This document shows positions 44,865-53,176 of a stretch of DNA of 64,000 nucleotides, one piece after another. The stretch lies in assembly GCF_010501095.1 (NCBI RefSeq), contig NZ_QVMP01000001.1, positions 186,001 to 250,000 on the forward strand. The letters are read 5' to 3'. How positions within the stretch are numbered: position 1 is the first letter of the stretch; each line of letters starts with the position of its first letter. Under the pieces are notes generated by a model, which was not told the origin of the DNA, did not search any database, and saw nothing but the letters and a program-made list of their open reading frames with translations. The position numbers and the translations under genes were made by a program. Origin of the DNA: Dysgonomonas sp. 520 (GTDB taxonomy: Bacteria; Bacteroidota; Bacteroidia; Bacteroidales; Dysgonomonadaceae).

Positions 44865-44937
44865 GGTGCCATAGCTCAGTTGGTAGAGCAAAGGACTGAA
44901 AATCCTTGTGTCCCCGGTTCGATTCCTGGTGGCACCA
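44865..44937 (+). tRNA. tRNA-Phe (GAA)
   Basis: The 73 bases fold as a cloverleaf: acceptor GGTGCCA/TGGCACC, D-arm GCTC/GAGC, anticodon stem AAGGA/TCCTT with loop CTGAAAA (anticodon GAA) and T-loop TTCGATT. The discriminator is A and CCA is not encoded. The T-stem (CCCGG/CCTGG) has one C-U mismatch, also present in the duplicate 3' part at 53899-53958. The gene is the integration site of the following element, which supplies its 3' part. Confidence 0.95.
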
Positions 44938-44939
44938 CT
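44880..44939 (+). repeat. attL core: 60-bp direct repeat inside tRNA-Phe
   Basis: TTGGTAGAGCAAAGGACTGA to TGGTGGCACCACT is identical over 60 bases to 53899-53958. It covers the tRNA from the D-loop to two bases past its end. Confidence 0.9.
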
Positions 44940-44946
44940 GAAAATC

Positions 44947-44978
44947 AGACAGTTACAAATTAGTAGCTGTCTTTTTTT
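44947..44978 (+). terminator. intrinsic terminator after tRNA-Phe
   Basis: AGACAGTTAC pairs with GTAGCTGTCT (one U-G) around loop AAATTA, followed by seven T. It belongs to the element end and replaces the original tRNA terminator. Confidence 0.75.
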
Positions 44979-45007
44979 ATGTGAAAATCGGCAGTTTTAA
45001 CGATGAA

Positions 45008-45028
45008 AGTTAAACCAAGAGTTAAACC
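45008..45028 (+). promoter_or_regulatory. putative integrase arm sites, left end
   Basis: Two AGTTAAACC copies begin at 45008 and 45020 (12-base pitch), 69 bases past the core. A matching pair lies at 53808-53828, 71 bases before the right core; the two 21-base blocks differ at one base. Confidence 0.65.
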
Positions 45029-45039
45029 GAAAAACCGTT

Positions 45040-46242
45040 ATGAACACTACTGTTAATGCCGTTTTGTTTAAGTCTAAGACTCTTTCAAATGGAGCACATC
45101 CTTTAATGATAAGGATATGTCAAAACAACAAGAAAAAGTACAAAAGTTTAGGTATCTCAATTCATGCTCAATATTGGGATTTTGAAAAGAATAAACCTAA
45201 AAGAAATTGTCCGAATAAGGAACAGATTATCAATCTTATAAATGACAAAATAAAAGAATATTCGGAACAAATTATAGAGTTCAAGTCTATCAATAAAGAA
45301 TTTACGGTTACTACACTTGTTGAAAAAGTCAATCACATTACTGTTTTCAAGACAGTACACCAACTATTTGAAACACATATCCAGAAATTAAAGGAAGAAA
45401 GAAGAACAGGATACGCATTGTCTTTTAATCAACTCTTCAATTCATTATTGGAATATAACGGACATTTAGATATATCATTCTCTGATATTGATGTATTATG
45501 GCTTAAGCATTATGAATCTTGGTTAAGGTTGTCAAAGGGAATCACCGACAACACAATCGCAATACGTATGCGGACACTAAGAGCCTTATATAATGTTGCT
45601 ATAAACGAAAAGTTTGTCAAAGCAGAACATTATCCATTCAAAACATATAGAGTCTCAAAACTCGCACAGGAGACTCTTAAACGTTCTATTAATAAATCCG
45701 ACATAGGAGCTATCATCAATTATAAAACTAATCATGAATATACTATATTCTCTATAGACCTTTTTCTATTTTCTTATTTGTCAGGAGGAATCAACTTTGT
45801 TGATTTAGCTAACCTAAAACCAAATAATATAATCAACAATCAGTTAGTATATACACGAAAGAAAACGAAGAAGTTAATTAAGATACCTTTGCAGCCTAAA
45901 GCCTTAGAATTAATAACAAAGTATAGAAATTCAGATAATCCTTACTTGTTTCCAATATTTTCTACTTTTCATAAGTCAGATCAACAAAAAGCAAATAGAG
46001 TTCATAAAGTTATTACTAAAGTAAATAAATATCTTAAGGAAGTCGGTAAAGAATTAAATATACCTATTACTCTTACTACTTATGTTGCTCGACATTCTTA
46101 TGCTACGGTATTAAAGCGGTCAGGGGTTGCCACCTCCATAATTAGCGAGTCGCTTGGACATAGTTCCGAGAAAGTGACACAAATCTATCTTGACAGTTTT
46201 GAAAATAGCCAAATAGACGAAGCAATGAAGAATTTGTTATAG
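45040..46242 (+). CDS. tyrosine-type site-specific integrase of element 1
   Basis: The 400-residue protein has a Bacteroidota-type arm-binding domain (NAVLFKSKTLSNGAHPLMIR), a core-binding SAM-like domain (about 105-205, FSDIDVLWLKHYESWLRLSK) and a catalytic domain with YVARHSYATVLKRSG (Arg), ESLGHSSEKVTQIYLDSF (His and nucleophile Tyr). The first catalytic Arg probably lies near GGINFVDLANLK. It integrates and excises the element at tRNA-Phe. It lies 100 bases from attL and close to the putative arm sites, so integrase binding could also repress its own gene. Confidence 0.93.
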   Translation: MNTTVNAVLFKSKTLSNGAHPLMIRICQNNKKKYKSLGISIHAQYWDFEKNKPKRNCPNKEQIINLINDKIKEYSEQIIEFKSINKEFTVTTLVEKVNHITVFKTVHQLFETHIQKLKEERRTGYALSFNQLFNSLLEYNGHLDISFSDIDVLWLKHYESWLRLSKGITDNTIAIRMRTLRALYNVAINEKFVKAEHYPFKTYRVSKLAQETLKRSINKSDIGAIINYKTNHEYTIFSIDLFLFSYLSGGINFVDLANLKPNNIINNQLVYTRKKTKKLIKIPLQPKALELITKYRNSDNPYLFPIFSTFHKSDQQKANRVHKVITKVNKYLKEVGKELNIPITLTTYVARHSYATVLKRSGVATSIISESLGHSSEKVTQIYLDSFENSQIDEAMKNLL

Positions 46243-46677
46243 ATTATTTTGTTAACAATTTTTAACGATGGTATTTTTTGCTTTATTCTGCGTTTTTTTG
46301 TAAATTTATGTAATAATTCATCTATAGAGTTGTGTCTGAAAAGATACACACCAACCGAGCCGAGAAAGCCACGGTGGTCCAATGATGAGGTTAACAAATT
46401 AACAAAATATTTCTCATGGGAAACAGTAAAAATTCAATCAGCAAAATAATATTTTCATCTGTATACAACAGAGAGAATATTGTTATTTTCTTTTATATAA
46501 GAAGCTTAATATTACATCATATATTAGCTAATCCTCCACCTTAATATTTCTTGATTTAGATAGAATTATTCTGTCTATTACACTCTATTTTCTAAGATGT
46601 TAGGAGAATAGATTTTATTAATTCTGTCAGGAGAAATTTCTCTTGATCAGAGGAATATATAACTAAAACATAAGTTT
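46243..46677. other. intergenic stretch after the integrase, no gene supported
   Basis: AT-rich sequence. The 66-residue track ORF at 46249 starts with TTG in the tail of the integrase region and has no recognisable domain, though its end (PTEPRKPRWSNDEVNKL) looks faintly protein-like and might be a remnant. Confidence 0.5.
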
Positions 46678-48093
46678 ATGAATATAAATAATTTAAACAA
46701 CATGACCGAACAGACTTTAAATCTGTGTAGGTCAAATGATCTCTTAAAATACAATAATATTTTAGAGCAAATAATAAACCAATCTTATGCAATAAATTTC
46801 AGAGAAATAGCAAATTTAAAAGGTTCAGAAAAAACAACATCTAAAATTTATGAAGTTGTTACAATCAATGAATTACTTAAACATGTTAGGTCTTTGAATT
46901 CAGATTTTGCTACATCAGAGAAACAGATATATAGTTACAATGGTGCTTATTGGGAAATTCTTGATCGTGATGTTTTCAAAATATTTTTAGGGGATTTCGC
47001 ATTACAGATTGGGGTTCCTCCAGTTGATGCCATGCATTATCGATTTAAAGATAAACTTTTAGAACAATTCTCATCCTCTACGATAAAATCGAATCAGAAA
47101 TCAAATAATGAGACAACAATAAATCTTAAAAATGGGACATTCTATATTAATGAAAAAAGTTACGGTCTTCGAGATTTTGATAAAACTGATTTTTTAAAAT
47201 ATCAATTACAATTTGAATATAATCCAGAAGCAGAATGCCCTATATTTCAAAAATACCTAAATGAGGTATTACCAGACAAAGATTTACAAAACGTATTAGC
47301 TGAATATGTGGGATATGTATTTGCTAAACATCTCAAATATGAGGCTGTTGCGATATTGTTGGGGTCAGGAGCTAATGGTAAAAGTGTATTTTTTGATGTT
47401 TTGAATGCATTATTAGGTAAAGAAAATATTTCAAATTATTCTTTACGAGAATTAGCAGAACATAAAAGTTACCAACGTGGAGAGTTAGAAAATGTACTGC
47501 TTAACTATAGTAGTGAGATGGATACATCTTTCGATTTTCAGACATTTAAACAATTGGTAAGCGGAGAGGAAGTCGGTGTTAGAGGGATATATAGAGACCC
47601 TAAGATTATGAGAGATTATGGTCGTTTAATGTTCAATACTAATACTCTTCCTTCTCATATTGAACAAACAGATGCAATCTATAGAAGGTTATTGCCTATT
47701 CCTTTCAACACAACTATACCAAAGGAGAAACAGGACAAAGATTTAGCAAAAAAAATTATTAAACATGAGCTTTCTGGAGTATTTAATTGGGCATTAGATG
47801 GTATGAAGAGATTATTAGATCAAGATGGTTTTACAGAATCAAAAATAATTGAAGATGAAATTCAAGAATTTAAAAAAGATTCAAATCCTGTAGCAATATT
47901 CATTGAAGAGAAAAATTATAGACCAAGTATCAGTAAAACTAAATTGTTAAAAACTTTATTTGATGAATATCAGGTTTATTGCAAAACTAATGGATATATA
48001 TCATTATCATCAATTAAATTTCATAAAATGCTCAAAAGTCTGGGATATAAATCGAAAAGAATAATTGATGGAAATATAATATATATAGAGTAA
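46678..48093 (+). CDS. P4/D5-type primase-helicase protein
   Basis: The 471-residue protein has a D5-N-like region (about 150-215, FQKYLNEVLPDKDLQNVLAE) and a superfamily 3 helicase domain: Walker A GSGANGKS at 229-236, Walker B-like LENVLLNYSSEMD, then the sensor region YGRLMFNTNTLPSHIEQTDA with arginine finger candidate IYRRLLPIPF. The end is a winged-helix-like tail (SISKTKLLKTLFDEYQVYCK). There is no clear archaeo-eukaryotic primase catalytic part, so it may be helicase only. It would unwind DNA for replication of the excised element, as in P4-like satellites. Confidence 0.85.
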   Translation: MNINNLNNMTEQTLNLCRSNDLLKYNNILEQIINQSYAINFREIANLKGSEKTTSKIYEVVTINELLKHVRSLNSDFATSEKQIYSYNGAYWEILDRDVFKIFLGDFALQIGVPPVDAMHYRFKDKLLEQFSSSTIKSNQKSNNETTINLKNGTFYINEKSYGLRDFDKTDFLKYQLQFEYNPEAECPIFQKYLNEVLPDKDLQNVLAEYVGYVFAKHLKYEAVAILLGSGANGKSVFFDVLNALLGKENISNYSLRELAEHKSYQRGELENVLLNYSSEMDTSFDFQTFKQLVSGEEVGVRGIYRDPKIMRDYGRLMFNTNTLPSHIEQTDAIYRRLLPIPFNTTIPKEKQDKDLAKKIIKHELSGVFNWALDGMKRLLDQDGFTESKIIEDEIQEFKKDSNPVAIFIEEKNYRPSISKTKLLKTLFDEYQVYCKTNGYISLSSIKFHKMLKSLGYKSKRIIDGNIIYIE

Positions 48094-48385
48094 TCTATGT
48101 AAAGAATGTAAAGAATGTAAAGATTTTAAAACTTAAAAATAAATATCTAATATATATTTAATAATATTTTTTTTAAAATCAACATTGTATACATAATCTA
48201 CATTTATATTATTTTTAATTTATTATATAGGTCAGGGGATGTTGCGGTAGCAACAGACTCTGACTTTCTATTGTTTTAAGATATCAACTTCCCTTGACTC
48301 GCAGCGAAGCTGCCTATAAATAAACTAAGAATAATTAAATTTGTTCCCATATAAATATTTATAGCTATATTCATACTCTTATATT
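48094..48385. other. structured AT-rich spacer before the R-M genes
   Basis: It begins with three AATGTAAAG units (about 48104-48125). Two hairpins follow: GTTGC/GCAAC inside GTCAG/CTGAC (48231-48264), and GCAGC/GCTGC with a GAA loop (48301-48313). It could hold a controlling RNA element or a terminator plus promoter for the R-M genes. No frame is supported. Confidence 0.5.
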
Positions 48386-50074
48386 ATGGATAAGTTAACT
48401 AAAGAGCAAAGAAAGAAAAATATGCAGGCGGTTAAAGCATCTGGCTCTAAAATAGAGATTGCTTTAGCTAAAACATTATTTGCTCGAGGTCATAGATATC
48501 GAAAAAATGATAAAACAGTTTTCGGGAAACCAGACTTAACCTTTAAAAAATACAAAATAGCAATCTTTATTGATGGCGAATTTTGGCATGGAAAGGATTG
48601 GCACATACGTAAAAACGATCATAAGTCTAATCAAGAGTTCTGGCACAAGAAGATAGAACGCAATATAGAACGAGACAAAGAGGTAAATGTTGAGTTAACT
48701 AAACAAGGATGGAAAGTTCTTCGTTTCTGGGGTGGTGACATCAAGAAAAATTTGTTATTTTGTATTCTTGAAATTGAAGAAGCTATAAACAATTCAAAAA
48801 TGAATTTTACAGAAAAAATATCGCTTGAAGAAATAAGTGGAAAAAAAGTTAAGATACGCTTAATTGAACCAGAATCAAATGATGAAGCTGTTTTGACTCA
48901 TTATATGCATAATACTTCCAATGGCGTATCGAAATCCTATAAAAAAGGAGCAATAGAAATAGCCAAACAAGTATTAAGTTTAAAATATCCAGAAGAACAA
49001 ATAACGAATAAAGTGGCAGAAGAAGCACTTCAATATAAAATATTTGAGACTCATGATATCCCGTTTAAACCAAATGAGAATCCTCAATTTAAATTTATTG
49101 ACTTATTTGCAGGTATAGGAGGGTTTAGATTAGCACTTCAAAATCTTGGAGGAAAATGTGTCTTTACAAGCGAGTGGGATAAAGAAGCTCAAAAAACATA
49201 TAGAGCTAATTTTGGAGAAGTTCCTTTTGGTGACATTACAAAAAAGGAAATAAAAGCATACATACCTGATAGTTTTGATGTTTTATGTGCAGGATTTCCT
49301 TGTCAAGCATTTTCGATAGCTGGAAAAAGAGGAGGATTTGAGGACACCAGAGGAACTTTGTTTTTTGATGTCGCAGAAATCATTAAAACACGGCAACCCA
49401 AAGCTATTTTTCTTGAAAATGTTAAAGGTTTGGTAAATCATGATAAAGGCAGAACATTGCAAACTATATTGAATGTTTTACGGAATGATTTAGAGTATTA
49501 CGTTCCAGAACCTCAAATAATGAACGCTAAATATTTTGGGGTTCCTCAAAACAGAGAGCGTATTTACATTGTAGGGTTTAGGAAAGACTTAAATATTAAT
49601 GATTTTGATTATCCCAATCCTACAGATGACACAAAGGTTTTTGCAGATATCAAAGAAAACAATGTCGTTCCGACAAGGTATTATTTATCAACTCAATATC
49701 TACAAACTCTTAGGAATCACAAAGAGCGACACGAAAATAAGGGTAATGGATTTGGGTATGAAATAATACCAGATGATTCTGTAGCTAATGCTATTGTTGT
49801 TGGAGGAATGGGACGTGAACGCAATCTTGTCATTGATAATAGAATTACGGATTTTACACCGACCACTAAAATAAAAGGAGAAGTAAATAGAGAAGGAATT
49901 CGTAAAATGACTCCAAGAGAATGGGCCAGGTTACAAGGATTCCCTGACGATTTTATAATTCCTGTAGCAGATGCTTCCGCATATAAACAATTCGGAAATT
50001 CTGTTGCAGTACCAGCAATAGAAGCTACAGCAAGAGAAATATTATTAAATTTAGGAATTAATGTTGACAGGTAA
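48386..50074 (+). CDS. Vsr mismatch endonuclease fused to a DNA cytosine-5 methyltransferase
   Basis: Residues 1-135 form a Vsr domain: TKEQRKKNMQAVKASGSKIE, FGKPDLTFKKYKIAIFIDGE, FWHGKDW and FWHKKIERNIERDKEVN, with the PD of the nuclease core at 49-50. A helical linker of about 90 residues follows. Residues 235-562 are a complete C5 methyltransferase: motif I FIDLFAGIGGFRLAL, motif IV GFPCQAFSIAG (catalytic Cys about 306), motif VI ENVKGL, motif VIII QNRERIYIVGF, motif X YKQFGNSVAVPAIEA. It methylates its site and, through Vsr, can nick T:G mismatches left when the methylcytosine deaminates. The endonuclease gene overlaps its end by 14 bases. A CCGG target is inferred from that partner. Confidence 0.93.
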   Translation: MDKLTKEQRKKNMQAVKASGSKIEIALAKTLFARGHRYRKNDKTVFGKPDLTFKKYKIAIFIDGEFWHGKDWHIRKNDHKSNQEFWHKKIERNIERDKEVNVELTKQGWKVLRFWGGDIKKNLLFCILEIEEAINNSKMNFTEKISLEEISGKKVKIRLIEPESNDEAVLTHYMHNTSNGVSKSYKKGAIEIAKQVLSLKYPEEQITNKVAEEALQYKIFETHDIPFKPNENPQFKFIDLFAGIGGFRLALQNLGGKCVFTSEWDKEAQKTYRANFGEVPFGDITKKEIKAYIPDSFDVLCAGFPCQAFSIAGKRGGFEDTRGTLFFDVAEIIKTRQPKAIFLENVKGLVNHDKGRTLQTILNVLRNDLEYYVPEPQIMNAKYFGVPQNRERIYIVGFRKDLNINDFDYPNPTDDTKVFADIKENNVVPTRYYLSTQYLQTLRNHKERHENKGNGFGYEIIPDDSVANAIVVGGMGRERNLVIDNRITDFTPTTKIKGEVNREGIRKMTPREWARLQGFPDDFIIPVADASAYKQFGNSVAVPAIEATAREILLNLGINVDR

Positions 50075-51143
50075 TATCGGAGAATGGAGTGAAATATATA
50101 CACTCTTAAAAGTTGTCGCAGACAAAGAACTACATGCGGGAGATAAAGATTTAAACCAAATTGAAAGTCTTATTTATCCGATTGTCAGAGTCTTGCGGAC
50201 AGAGTCGAATGGTACCTATGAATATAGTTATGACAACTCTTTAGTCTTAATAAAAAATGGGCTAATTGAATATCGTATACCTATATCGGAATTTCATCGG
50301 CAGGCCTCAAATTTGCTTACCTCTCTAAAAAATGCATCTGGTGGCACATTTTCTTTCCCTGACACCGAAAAATTTATTAATACTTTTGACTGTCACTCAT
50401 TAAAAGCAAGTTCTTCTGTCAAAACAGATATTCAGGTTGTTATTCATGATTGCAGAACAGGTGCAACTCCTTTATTGGGGTTCAGTATAAAATCTCAATT
50501 AGGCGGAGCTTCTACACTTCTTAATGCAAGTAGGGCAACAAATTTTATCTATAAAATAGATAATGTTGTGTTATCTGATTCAGAAATTGAAGATATAAAT
50601 TCAATATCTACTAAGAGCAAGATCAAAGACAGAATAAATGCTATTGTTAGAAGGCTGGGAGTTATTACTTTTACAAAAACAGAAAACCCTGTCTTCGGGA
50701 ATAATTTAATGCTAATAGATAGTGCTCTCCCTGACATCTTAAGTAACATTCTTTGTTTATATTTTACGACTAACCATACAACGACGAAAGAACTTGTTGA
50801 TGAAATAACGAAAGGAAATCCTTTAGGATATGATTTGAGCTCAAAGCATCCTTTTTATTCCTATAAGTTTAAAAGGTTTCTTACTGACATCGCATTAGGT
50901 ATGATGCCGTCTAAAGTTTGGACTGGTGAATTAGACGCTACAGGTGGCTATTTGGTCGTTAAAGATGATGGCGAAATACTATGTTATCATATTTATAACA
51001 GAAATGAATTTGAGGATTATTTATTAAATAACACAAAATTAGAAACGGCAAGTAGCACAAAGCATAACTTTGGCTCAATTTATAAAAATGATTTAGGAGA
51101 ACTATTATTCAATCTTAATATGCAAATCAGATTTATAAAATAA
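50061..51143 (+). CDS. HpaII-family restriction endonuclease (predicted CCGG)
   Basis: The 360-residue protein resembles HpaII-type endonucleases: GNIGEWSEIYTLLKVVADKE at the start and TPLLGFSIKSQLGGASTLLN in the middle, where D..(F)SIKS could be the PD-(D/E)xK core (VKTDIQVVIHDCRTG precedes it). KPFMTELNL-like end KNDLGELLFNLNMQIRFIK closes it. It would cut unmethylated CCGG in incoming DNA. The start ATG lies inside the methyltransferase gene (14-base overlap), so translation is coupled and methylase comes first. A bidirectional hairpin terminator follows. The family is assigned from memory, and the target from the family. Confidence 0.85.
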   Translation: MLTGNIGEWSEIYTLLKVVADKELHAGDKDLNQIESLIYPIVRVLRTESNGTYEYSYDNSLVLIKNGLIEYRIPISEFHRQASNLLTSLKNASGGTFSFPDTEKFINTFDCHSLKASSSVKTDIQVVIHDCRTGATPLLGFSIKSQLGGASTLLNASRATNFIYKIDNVVLSDSEIEDINSISTKSKIKDRINAIVRRLGVITFTKTENPVFGNNLMLIDSALPDILSNILCLYFTTNHTTTKELVDEITKGNPLGYDLSSKHPFYSYKFKRFLTDIALGMMPSKVWTGELDATGGYLVVKDDGEILCYHIYNRNEFEDYLLNNTKLETASSTKHNFGSIYKNDLGELLFNLNMQIRFIK

Positions 51144-51150
51144 TTATAAT

Positions 51151-51194
51151 AAAAAGAGACTGTGAACAATTCAAATTTCGGCAGTCTCTTTTTT
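51151..51194. terminator. bidirectional intrinsic terminator
   Basis: AAAAAGAGACTG and CAGTCTCTTTTT form a perfect 12-bp stem. T runs occur on both strands. It separates the R-M genes from the convergent minus-strand cassette. Confidence 0.8.
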
Positions 51195-51317
51195 GTCAAC
51201 AAAAGTTAAATTTTAACATTTTAAGCCTCGGTTTTCGATAGAGATACATAAGTCTTCATAAGGGTAAAGAAAGTGCCTTAAATCGAAATTAAATAGGCTT
51301 AAATTTGAAATATATGA

Positions 51318-52199
51318 TTAATAATAAGAACGGCTTATATAGTAATTAGAACTATAATCTCCTTGTAAATATTCAGTTCCTGCATAATTAGCACCACAAG
51401 CAGATGCAGCAATTTTGTACGAACCACTTTTTAATGAGATTGTCCTTGCTTGATTAATTGGAATATCAATTTTCAAAACATCAACTCCACTATATCTAAC
51501 AACAAGATTACAACCTGTATTATTCTGAATTTTCACGGAAGATATTGTCGAATTTGAAGTATATGTTTTAGTTGAGCTTGGTAATACACCTGTATTGCTA
51601 TTTCCAAATATTTCATCAATTTCAATTTGAATTAATTTCTTTTTTAATCCAGAGACTCCTTTATGATTTGGATATTTAGATATAAAATCATTTATTATTG
51701 ATGAAGAATTTGATTTATAGGCATTATTATAAGCTTCTTGCTCTATTTCTTCCTTAATTTTCTTTATTTCTTTATTCGCTGTTGCACCATATTTCCCATT
51801 TGGATATTCTTCTAAGTAATGTTGAAAACTTTCGATTGAATTTGTACTCTTTGCTTTATCCCAAGTGTCATTTTCTTTTATAATATATCGTTGATTTTTA
51901 ATATTCTGTTCTATTTTTCGCCCATCTTTAGCAAATTGAGTTTCACTATGCCGTTCAAAGAGTATTTTCAATTGTTGTTCTGCTATATCAAATTCATTAT
52001 TTTTTGAAAGTTCTAATGCCTGATTATACAATCGCTCAGCTCCATTTTCTATTTCGTCAAGTTGCTTTCTCAGCTCTTCATTTTCCTTGACAAGATTATT
52101 ATACTTTAACTGCAAATTGTCATATTCTGATTGTTCTACACATGAAGTGCAAAGTATTAAGAGTAACAATAAACAAAAGAGCATTGATGTGTGCTTCAT
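51318..52199 (-). CDS. lipoprotein with coiled coil and repeat-like helices, unknown function
   Basis: From ATG 52199 (MKHTSMLFCLLLLLILCTSC) there is a lipoprotein signal. Residues 22-60 are a coiled coil (YDNLQLKYNNLVKENEELRK). The middle has TPR-like helices (ERLYNQALELSKNNEFDIAE) and repeated phrases similar to FQHYLEEYPNGKYGATANKE and ISKYPNHKG, as in outer-membrane lipoproteins of the BamD/YbgF kind. The end is a small beta domain (VKIQNNTGCNLVVRYSG, SGSYKIAASACGANYAGTEY). I do not recognise the full architecture. It is the last gene of the element's minus-strand cassette, so it is cargo of the mobile DNA. The track start at 52226 adds nine residues. Confidence 0.75.
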   Translation of the reverse strand: MKHTSMLFCLLLLLILCTSCVEQSEYDNLQLKYNNLVKENEELRKQLDEIENGAERLYNQALELSKNNEFDIAEQQLKILFERHSETQFAKDGRKIEQNIKNQRYIIKENDTWDKAKSTNSIESFQHYLEEYPNGKYGATANKEIKKIKEEIEQEAYNNAYKSNSSSIINDFISKYPNHKGVSGLKKKLIQIEIDEIFGNSNTGVLPSSTKTYTSNSTISSVKIQNNTGCNLVVRYSGVDVLKIDIPINQARTISLKSGSYKIAASACGANYAGTEYLQGDYSSNYYISRSYY

Positions 52200-52239
52200 G
52201 ATGATTCCTTTAATTATAACATTCATAAATAAATAGTCA

Positions 52240-52280
52240 AGAGAAGGCTAAAATAACAATAATTTCTCATAGCCTTCTCT
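52240..52280 (-). terminator. hairpin between the cassette genes
   Basis: AGAGAAGGCTA and TAGCCTTCTCT form an 11-bp stem around a 19-base loop, 40 bases before the lipoprotein start on the minus strand. The T run is weak; it could act as an attenuator or partial terminator. Confidence 0.45.
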
Positions 52281-52327
52281 TTGGACTTCAAATAAAATAT
52301 CTAATACTTAAGTCTTAATGTAAATGA

Positions 52328-52504
52328 CTATTTCTTGTTTTTGTCTTTGATTGTATTATAAATCCAACCAGCAATTACAGCAAATAAGCCAACAAGGATT
52401 CCAACTCCAATATCGTGACCGCCATTAGCTTTAAGAATGATAGAACCAAAAGAAAGAGTAGGATAAAAGAATAAACAAATGAATAAAAAGAGAATGTGTT
52501 TCAT
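52328..52504 (-). CDS. 58-residue membrane peptide, unknown
   Basis: This frame is too short for the ORF track. ATG 52504 gives MKHILFLFICLFFYPTLSFG, a signal-like start, then a second hydrophobic stretch (GHDIGVGILVGLFAVIAGWI) and a basic end (IKDKNKK). Two hydrophobic segments suggest a small membrane protein or a secreted peptide with one anchor. It lies between the 109-residue gene and the lipoprotein gene with the same orientation. The function is unknown. Confidence 0.65.
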   Translation of the reverse strand: MKHILFLFICLFFYPTLSFGSIILKANGGHDIGVGILVGLFAVIAGWIYNTIKDKNKK

Positions 52505-52536
52505 AAAAGTATTTTTTAGTTATTGGATAAAAAAAG

Positions 52537-52866
52537 TCAAGGAGCATCGTAGACTCGTGCAACCTCACTATCTATAATTTCTTTAACAACTGTTTCTGGT
52601 AAATTAAACGCTCTCGAAAACTTTGGAACTTCTTCCATCATTTTTTGCCTTAATATAGAAACTGCAGAATCAACAGCGAGTGAGGTTAAGACAGAATTAG
52701 GGTCTCCTCCTGCTTGTTTCATAGCATGAGCAGCTATTCTTCGTATTGAGTTTCTTATATTAATCCTTAACTCTTGTTCTGGATTTGTAATAGAACCTTG
52801 ACTTGAAGAATTACTAATTAGCCAAATAACTAAACCAATAATAACTATAACAATGATTATCCACAT
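52537..52866 (-). CDS. 109-residue membrane-anchored protein, unknown
   Basis: An N-terminal membrane helix (WIIIVIVIIGLVIWLI) is followed by a Ser/Gln-rich hinge and an 80-residue soluble helical domain (ELRINIRNSIRRIAAHAMKQ, SLAVDSAVSILRQKMMEEVP, FSRAFNLPETVVKEIIDSEV). It would be anchored in the inner membrane. I do not recognise the domain. It is part of the minus-strand cassette of element 1; its stop is 32 bases before the 58-residue gene. Confidence 0.65.
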   Translation of the reverse strand: MWIIIVIVIIGLVIWLISNSSSQGSITNPEQELRINIRNSIRRIAAHAMKQAGGDPNSVLTSLAVDSAVSILRQKMMEEVPKFSRAFNLPETVVKEIIDSEVARVYDAP

Positions 52867-52933
52867 AAGAAATTGTATTAGACCACCAAATCCCAGAGTG
52901 GTGTTAATAGATATAAAAAGCGTGGGACTTTAG

Positions 52934-53176
52934 CTATATCTGCTTTTCGAGGTCTTCGACTACCTTGTACAACAAATAAGTAAAACCCACGCCAATTATA
53001 AAAATTAACGTGAGCATTGGCTTATTTACTCTTGTTGTACTTTTGAAATTGTCGAAGTTTCGAAAAGCAAGAATAAAAGCTAACGCTTTCTCAAATAATA
53101 TGTATGTATAAATTTTTATGTCATAAAAAAAATCAATTGATTCAATTACAAATATAAGCAAATTATTATTTAACAA
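52934..53176 (-). CDS. possible small membrane protein (weak)
   Basis: The frame begins with TTG, so its start is doubtful. It ends MLTLIFIIGVGFTYLLYKVV..LEKQI, a good membrane helix, and the only ATG (53014) would give a 27-residue peptide. The upstream part overlaps a promoter-like minus-strand sequence TATATTTG. It could be a short peptide with a leader, or not a gene. Confidence 0.3.
   Translation of the reverse strand: MLNNNLLIFVIESIDFFYDIKIYTYILFEKALAFILAFRNFDNFKSTTRVNKPMLTLIFIIGVGFTYLLYKVVEDLEKQI

Noticed and set aside
46249-46449. 66-residue ORF after the element-1 integrase
   Set aside because: Starts with TTG, no domain and no partner; the end looks mildly protein-like, so it was left as a possible remnant only.
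48098-48125. AATGTAAAG triplet considered as plasmid-type iterons
   Set aside because: Only three short AT-rich units, so a replication origin is not supported even though a helicase gene is adjacent.
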